Shown here piece after piece: positions 59,003-64,000 of a stretch of DNA of 64,000 nt; the first letter of the stretch is position 1, and every line of letters starts with the position of its first letter. Position numbers and translations under genes: made by a program. Below the pieces are notes generated by a model. The model ran no database searches and had not been told where the DNA came from. It was given only the letters and a program-made list of their open reading frames with translations. The stretch spans positions 100,497,302 to 100,561,301 of the forward strand of contig NC_088783.1 in the NCBI RefSeq assembly GCF_958450345.1, given 5' to 3'. The stretch is from Calliphora vicina. Taxonomy: Eukaryota; Arthropoda; Insecta; Diptera; Calliphoridae.

Positions 59003-59372
59003 CCCCTGTACGATCAAAATTATAACTGTTACAGATGATCTGTTGCTTTGTTTTGTTTATTTTATTATTGTTATTAAATATGTATTATGTACTACTAATT
59101 CGATCGATCACTTAATGTTTTTATATAGAGATAGATATTTTTTTATTTAGCTGGTGGTTTTTGTTTTTTTTTTTATTTTGTTATTTTCTGTACGTCCGAT
59201 CGTTTTGATAATCTCACTTGCACTAATGATCGACACTCAGTGTGGTCGCGTAGTAAGTACTCGTTGTATAAGTAAGGGAAGTTCACTTTGTACACTCAAA
59301 CAGTTTCAAAACTCAAAAAATATAGTTTGCTATAACAATAAATCTAACTAGTATTAAAATAATTTTCATATA
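59003..59372 (-). promoter_or_regulatory. Aminoacylase 5' flank
   Basis: This is upstream of the minus-strand ATG (58994). The promoter must lie here or beyond, but no TATA/initiator pair is convincing. Three plus-strand frames here (58829-59351) are incidental. Confidence 0.35.
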
Positions 59373-59502
59373 CAGCTTAATCATGAATAAAAAATCCGCG
59401 AGAGTTTTTCCCCTTTCCCCGTTTACCATTTTTCCTATTCAAATTCAGTGTTAAAAATGGGAAAAAAAAACTGCCGCGGATTTTTTATTCATGATTGGGC
59501 TG
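59373..59502. mobile_element. 130-bp hairpin MITE
   Basis: CAGCTTAATCATGAATAAAA at the left and CAGCCCAATCATGAATAAAA in reverse at the right continue as ATCCGCG on both sides (28-bp ends), flanked by ATA. It is non-coding. Confidence 0.75.
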
Positions 59503-59802
59503 ATAATATTTTTAATGGAAAACGACAATTTTCATTTCAACTACGTATGTATTTGAACAGCTAAGTGTGTATGTAGGTACGAAGCCAGGCCACAAAATTT
59601 ATTTCAATATTATATTTATGCAATCCTTTAAAACAATGACCATTACCACATTATGGTCATTGTTTTAAAAATATTTTTTTTACTGAGACATTTTTTCAAG
59701 TAGGAAAACATGAAATAGACGCAGGAAATCTAATGAAAGTACATATTTTATAAGGCAGCAATTTGTGAAATTTTGTCAAGTTAAACTATTGATCGATTCA
59801 TT
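59503..59802. other. Unassigned sequence with a hairpin
   Basis: TTAAAACAATGACCA and its reverse at 59627-59669 enclose an 11-bp loop. Nothing else is recognised. Confidence 0.4.
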
Positions 59803-59990
59803 CAAGGCGAATTTATACAAGGTGGAGTCAGTTGTTTGACTGATAACTTTTTTTCGCTTTTTGGTTCTAACAGATGTCAAAGCTTGTTTTTATATTTAAA
59901 TATCTACATATTCCAAGCTTATTAACAAAATATTTATTTTTTACATGTTGTTTTTGTAGAACGGTCACCACCTTGTGTGAATTCGCCTTG
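59803..59990. mobile_element. 188-bp MITE with CAAGGCGAATT ends
   Basis: The ends are CAAGGCGAATTTATACAAGG and (reverse) CAAGGCGAATTCACACAAGG. The flanks GATTCATT and GATTTATT match in 7 of 8 positions, fitting an 8-bp hAT-type duplication. A partial copy is at 40727-40865. Confidence 0.8.
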
Positions 59991-60002
59991 GATTTATTCT
60001 AA

Positions 60003-60215
60003 TATTTTACGACTCGGCTTAACCGACTCTTAGGAATTAGGCGAAGTTATCTGCTGGTTGGTTACGATAACACAATAAATATAGCATACAGAGTAGTATT
60101 ATTTTAGGACATTTTTGGCTAGAAAAGCTATAAAAAATCATTGTGAAATATTAGGACATTATGACAATATGACATGATAAGAGACCTAGTGAATTGATCA
60201 ATTATATAATACAAT
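60003..60215. repeat. Copy of the 43526-43847 MITE sequence
   Basis: CTCGGCTTAACCGACTCTTA, GGTTACGATAACACAATAAA and GTGAAATATTAGGACATTAT match the nested MITE at 43526; the right end AGTGAATTGATCAA is diverged and the left end is absent. Confidence 0.6.
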
Positions 60216-60290
60216 TATTATTATAAAATTTACGTAAAAAAAAACCAAAATTTCCGTCATGTACAATTTTATAATATTTATGAACATGTT

Positions 60291-60514
60291 CAGGGCACAC
60301 TTAGAAAGGTGACTGCGATGAAACAGATGATTATTTTTTTATTCTGTTTGAATTGTCAATTCACTTGTGGTTGTTGTGGCGAAAAATACAACAAACCCAA
60401 AAGCAAAAACAACAACAGGCAACTTTGACAGTTCACCTATTTTTTAACAAAAACAAAGTACCTGTTGTTTTTGTATTGTTGTAGTGATGCAGTCACCTTA
60501 CTAAGTGTGCCCTG
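60291..60514. mobile_element. 224-bp hAT MITE with CAGGGCACACTTAG ends
   Basis: CAGGGCACACTTAG(A/T)AAGGTGACTGC and its reverse bound the element. The flanks AACATGTT and ACCATGTT match in 7 of 8 positions. It is non-coding, with CAACAACA-type tracts inside. Confidence 0.82.
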
Positions 60515-60522
60515 ACCATGTT

Positions 60523-60821
60523 CTTATTCTGAATGAAAAAAGTTTGTGAAAACGATTAATAATATTTAATACAAAATTCATTCCAATTATGAATTTCTTT
60601 TTTCTGTGTATATTGAGTCTCAAATAAGGGATAACATTAAATTTTCTTCTTTTCAAAAAGCCATCTGATCACGTTATTCATTAGTTTTGCAAGTATTTTG
60701 AGAAATCTTTTGATATCAAAACAAATGTATTAATATAGTGATTTTATTGTGTTTTATTTGACACATTTTTTGTATTTGTTTAACAAATGCAACAGCTTTT
60801 TTAAAATGAGTTTATTTAAAA
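60523..60821. other. Unassigned sequence
   Basis: AT-rich; nothing recognised. Confidence 0.3.
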
Positions 60822-61424
60822 ACAAGTAAGAGTGCTATATTCGGCTGTGCCGAATCTTATATACCCTTCACCAAATTATACTTCAAAATTTTAAATATTT
60901 TTAGGTAACAAAATTTAATTTTTTTCCAGTTGTTTTTTGAATTTTTTGAAAAAAAAAAATTTTCGATTGTTATTTTAAATTTAATTATTTTTTTTTTTAA
61001 ATTTTAAAAATTTTTTAATTTTAAAAATTTTTTTTTTTTAAATTTTAAAATTTTTTTTTGTTTTTTCAATTTTTTTTTTTTTTTTAAAAAATTCGGGTTC
61101 AAAATTTTTTTTCCCGATTTTGACCCATTGTAGGTCCAACTTACTATGGTCTTATATACGTCGTTGCAAATGTCTTTGAAATATCTATCATTAGATATCC
61201 ATATTGTCTATATTAATGTCTTAGTAATCCAGATATAGGTAAAAAATAGGTCAAAAATAGAGGTTGTCTTGGTTTTTTCCTCATATCTCAGCCATTTGTG
61301 GACCGATTTTGCTGATTTTAAATAGCAAAATTCTCGAAAGCATGTCTGACCGAATTATTGAAGATTTGGATCCCGAAGATATCTGGGGTCTTCAGAAAAC
61401 TGATTTCAACAGACAGACAGACAG

Positions 61425-61470
<46 letters not shown>

Positions 61471-61609
61471 GGACATGGCTTAATCGACTCCGCTATCTAT
61501 AAGGATCCAGAATATATATACTTTATAGGGTCGGAAATGAAAAATGTAGAAATTACAAACGGAATGACAAACTTATATATACCCTTCTCACGAAGCTGAA
61601 GGGTATAAC
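60822..61609 (+). mobile_element. mini-me/DINE-1-like element, ~15 GACA units
   Basis: It starts ACAAGTAAGAGTGCTATATT with a perfect ATTCGGC-TGT-GCCGAAT hairpin and ends GAAGCTGAAGGGTATAA. An A/T-only tract (60880-61095) precedes the core. The microsatellite at 61411-61472 holds about 15 units with one GGAC interruption. It directly abuts the next copy. Confidence 0.87.
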
Positions 61610-62722
61610 AAGTAAGAGAGCTATATTCGGCTGTGCCGAATCTTATATACCCTTCACCAAATTATACATGAAAATACAAATTTTAAATATTTTTAGGTAA
61701 ACAAAATTTTTTTCCCAAGTTTTTTTAATTTTTTGGAAAAATTTTTTTTCCAATTGTTATTTTAATTAATTTTTTTTTTATTTTTAATTTAATTTTTTTT
61801 TTAAATATAAATTTTTTTTTAAAACTTGAAAAAAAATTTGATTTTGACCCATTTGTAGGTCCAACTTACTATGGTCTTATATATGTCGTTGCAAAAGTCT
61901 TTGAAATATCTATCATTAGATATCCATATCAGAGATGTCCAAAGCTAAAACTGTGTTTGTGTTGGTGAGCGAAAAAGAGATCCACTGAAAGAAAAGTTTA
62001 GTGAACTAAATAAAAGATGCCAATATTTGTTTGTTAATAATAATCAAGTCAACAAATTGTCGGCTATATATTATCATAGCTCAGTAATGGAGATTTCGAT
62101 ATTAATCATTTTCGACAAATTTGTAATTTTTGTTTCTTATTTTATTACGTTGTTTTGATTAAAATCATTTCAAATCTGAAAAAAATTGTTCGCAGAAGTA
62201 AATTAAGTTGAAAAACCAGACAAATCTGCAATAATTTTTTAAAGTTCGAAATATATTAAACAATCCAAATATTTCTTTCAGTGATCATGAACAAAAATTT
62301 AAAATAAAATAAAAAATAGTAATACAATCGCTTAGCTTGCATAATTGTGCTATGAAATGGGCTTCTCTGATCCATATTGCCTATATTAATGTCTTAGTAA
62401 TCCAGATATAGGTCAAAAATCGAGGTTGTCCTTGTTTTTTCCTTATATTTCAGCCATTTGTGTACCGATTTTGCTGATTTTAAATACCAAACTTCTCGAA
62501 AGCATGTCTGACAGAATTATTGAAGATATTGAACCCGAAGATATCTGGGGTCTTCAGAAAATTGATTTCAACAGACTGTCAGACATGGCTTAATCGACTC
62601 CGCTATCTATAAGGATCCAGAATATATATACTTTATAGGGTCCGAAAATTATATTGTGGAAATTACAAACGGAATGACAAACTTATATATACCCTTATCG
62701 CGAAGGTGAAGGGTATAAAAAA
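61608..62722 (+). mobile_element. mini-me/DINE-1-like element carrying a hAT MITE
   Basis: It starts ACAAGTAAGAGAGCTATATT immediately after GGGTATA of the previous copy, with the same hairpin, and ends GAAGGTGAAGGGTATAA. The microsatellite position has a single GACAGACTG. A 440-bp insert interrupts the core at TATCCATAT. Confidence 0.87.
61930..62369. mobile_element. 440-bp hAT MITE with CAGAGAWGYCC ends
   Basis: An exact 8-bp duplication ATCCATAT lies at 61922-61929 and 62370-62377. The intact sequence is known from neighbouring copies, which proves the insertion. The ends are CAGAGATGTCC and (reverse) CAGAGAAGCCC. It is non-coding. Confidence 0.92.
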
Positions 62723-63152
62723 AGAACTCAAAACAAAGCAGAGTCGTAATATTTTTATACATAGTTGGGGGCATAGATGACAACTAGATAGTTAACTGGA
62801 AGCCCGTATGTGTGAAAAGAGGATAATTTTTTCATTGATATTTCTCTCTCCGTTCAATGTGTCTATTCTATGGTTGGGGGATTCAAACGCACCGCTATTA
62901 AGTCATATTGTCCTAATAAATTATGGTAGTTTAAACAAGTTTTTGTTGTGTTTCAAACAAAAAAGTTCTAAACTAATAAGAATTTTTAAGCTATGTATGT
63001 ACATTATTGATATAACTTTTGACATTTTTTGCAAATTAGCATTTTATAGTCGAATAGAGCATTAAAAAATATGAAAAACCACGGTATTATTTTTTCGCGG
63101 TTGTTAAAAAAGTTCACGCACCAAACGCAATAAAGTTTTTCATTCAATATTT
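62723..63152. other. Unassigned sequence with part of a dispersed repeat
   Basis: 62760-62880 (ACAACTAGATAG, GCCCGTATGTGTGAAAAGAG, TCTATTCTATGG) matches 55831-56007. The frame at 62808-63065 has no recognisable domain. Confidence 0.4.
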
Positions 63153-63846
63153 TAATATAAAGTGAGAAGAGATTGATTTTGGTTTTTTATTATTTAAATT
63201 TGTTAAAATTGCCATACTTATGGACCGAATGGACTCGAATTTTTTTTGTTAGTTTGACAACTAAATCGCCAATAATATACAAAGATGTCAGAGCAATATC
63301 AATTATGGATCGAAAAATAAACGATTTTCAATTTAAAAATTTTAAAAATTGTAGATTTTTGCTGTTTTTTTGGCGACAAGGTGACTTACCTCTTTCTTTG
63401 TTAAAAAAAACTTTCTTTAAGAACCTATAACAATTGTATATGTTTCTGTAAAGTATCTTTACGGAAAACATTTTGATATAAAAAACATGTCCTATTTTTC
63501 GACTATACCCCCAACGCCCATCGGAATTTGACCTATTTTTTTTATCAAAATATCAAATAACATGATCTATAGTCCCAAAGCTGGGATCAGAAAACGGAAA
63601 GCAGCTTTGGCAACCTCGATGTGTTTCCTATTTAACCATAAAGTATTTTCCCAGCCCCGATGGAAATATGGGGCCCTATTGGCAAAATTGTAAAAATACC
63701 ATTTTTGGGAATTGCGGAATTCTCTTTGACCGTCCTTCCAAAATATTGCACTTTTAAAGCGGATGCCATTTCGTCCAACAAAAGTACAATTTGAGCAAAT
63801 TTTAATAAATAAAAAACCAACATCAATCTCTTCATACTTTATATTA
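63153..63846. mobile_element. 694-bp element with ~60-bp inverted ends
   Basis: TAATATAAAGTGAGAAGAG at 63153 pairs with CTCTTCATACTTTATATTA ending at 63846, and the pairing continues through GATTGATTTTGGTTTTTTAT and TTGTTAAAATTG. There is no clear target duplication and no coding sequence. Confidence 0.65.
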
Positions 63847-63851
63847 ATGTA

Positions 63852-64000
63852 CTAGCTGATCCTGCAAACGTTGTTCTGCCATACAAATTATTTCTAGTGA
63901 ATATTTTGGTTGTTAAATAAAAAATAGCGAATGTATTCTAAGTGAAGTTGGCATTATAGGTATTTTTGATGCCAAATGAAGAGAAATACAATGGGTTGAT
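63852..64000 (-). mobile_element. Helitron 3' end, continuing past the window
   Basis: CTAGCTGATCCTGCAAACGT reads, on the minus strand, as a Helitron terminus ending CTAG. It belongs to a different subfamily from the 46384 and 50403 elements. Confidence 0.5.

Noticed and set aside
58829..59351. Three plus-strand frames, some membrane-like
   Set aside because: They overlap aminoacylase exon 1 in antisense and AT-rich 5' flank; hydrophobicity comes from T-rich codons.

Overview
The window looks like AT-rich nuclear DNA from a higher fly. The organism is inferred: intron-rich genes with high similarity to insect and animal orthologues, short 60-75 bp introns next to very long ones, and mini-me/DINE-1-like repeats carrying the GTCT proto-microsatellite typical of dipterans all point to a muscomorph fly, perhaps a calyptrate such as a blowfly or housefly relative. 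No bacterial, CRISPR or operon-like structure is present.

Only four host genes could be supported, all on the minus strand. (1) The first three coding exons (6455 down to 5488) of the WD40 protein DCAF7/Wings apart; the last ~65 codons lie beyond the left edge. (2) and (3) Two secreted proline-rich proteins with tandem YGPP repeats (23105-23926 and 34556-35254). They share a short motif before the repeats and are probably paralogues, likely cuticle or extracellular-matrix proteins. (4) A complete six-exon aminoacylase-1 gene (58994 down to 49500, 400 codons), whose introns 1 and 3 are swollen by transposons.

Most of the rest is transposon sequence, much of it nested. 0.5-5.3 kb: a decayed hAT, a Ty3/gypsy gag remnant with a tRNA-Trp-type primer site, and a mariner relic carrying a 97-bp (CAA)-tailed retroposon. 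7-19 kb: hAT-type MITEs, LINE fragments (one turned into a 4 x 91 bp minisatellite), two nested Tc1 elements, a third Tc1 relic, a solo LTR and a decayed hAT transposase. 20-33 kb: a half fold-back element split by a solo LTR and a MITE, hAT elements with CCGGTT or CCCGGG subterminal words (one three-level nest), mini-me-like copies and Helitron ends. 36-46 kb: a Tc1 element folded into a 1.7-kb palindrome, two more LTRs, PIF/Harbinger-like MITEs and several palindromes. 46-64 kb: two opposed Helitrons around the aminoacylase 3' exons, a 1.9-kb fold-back element splitting a mini-me copy, and a head-to-tail mini-me pair.

Element boundaries come from reading terminal repeats and target-site duplications by eye. 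Where a duplication is exact (ATAATAAC, GTTTTGTA, GGCAAGAG, ATCCATAT, ACGAAGCCAG, ATAT, TTA, TAA) boundaries should be good to the base; elsewhere they are approximate. No intact transposase, integrase or reverse transcriptase was found, so every element appears non-autonomous or dead.
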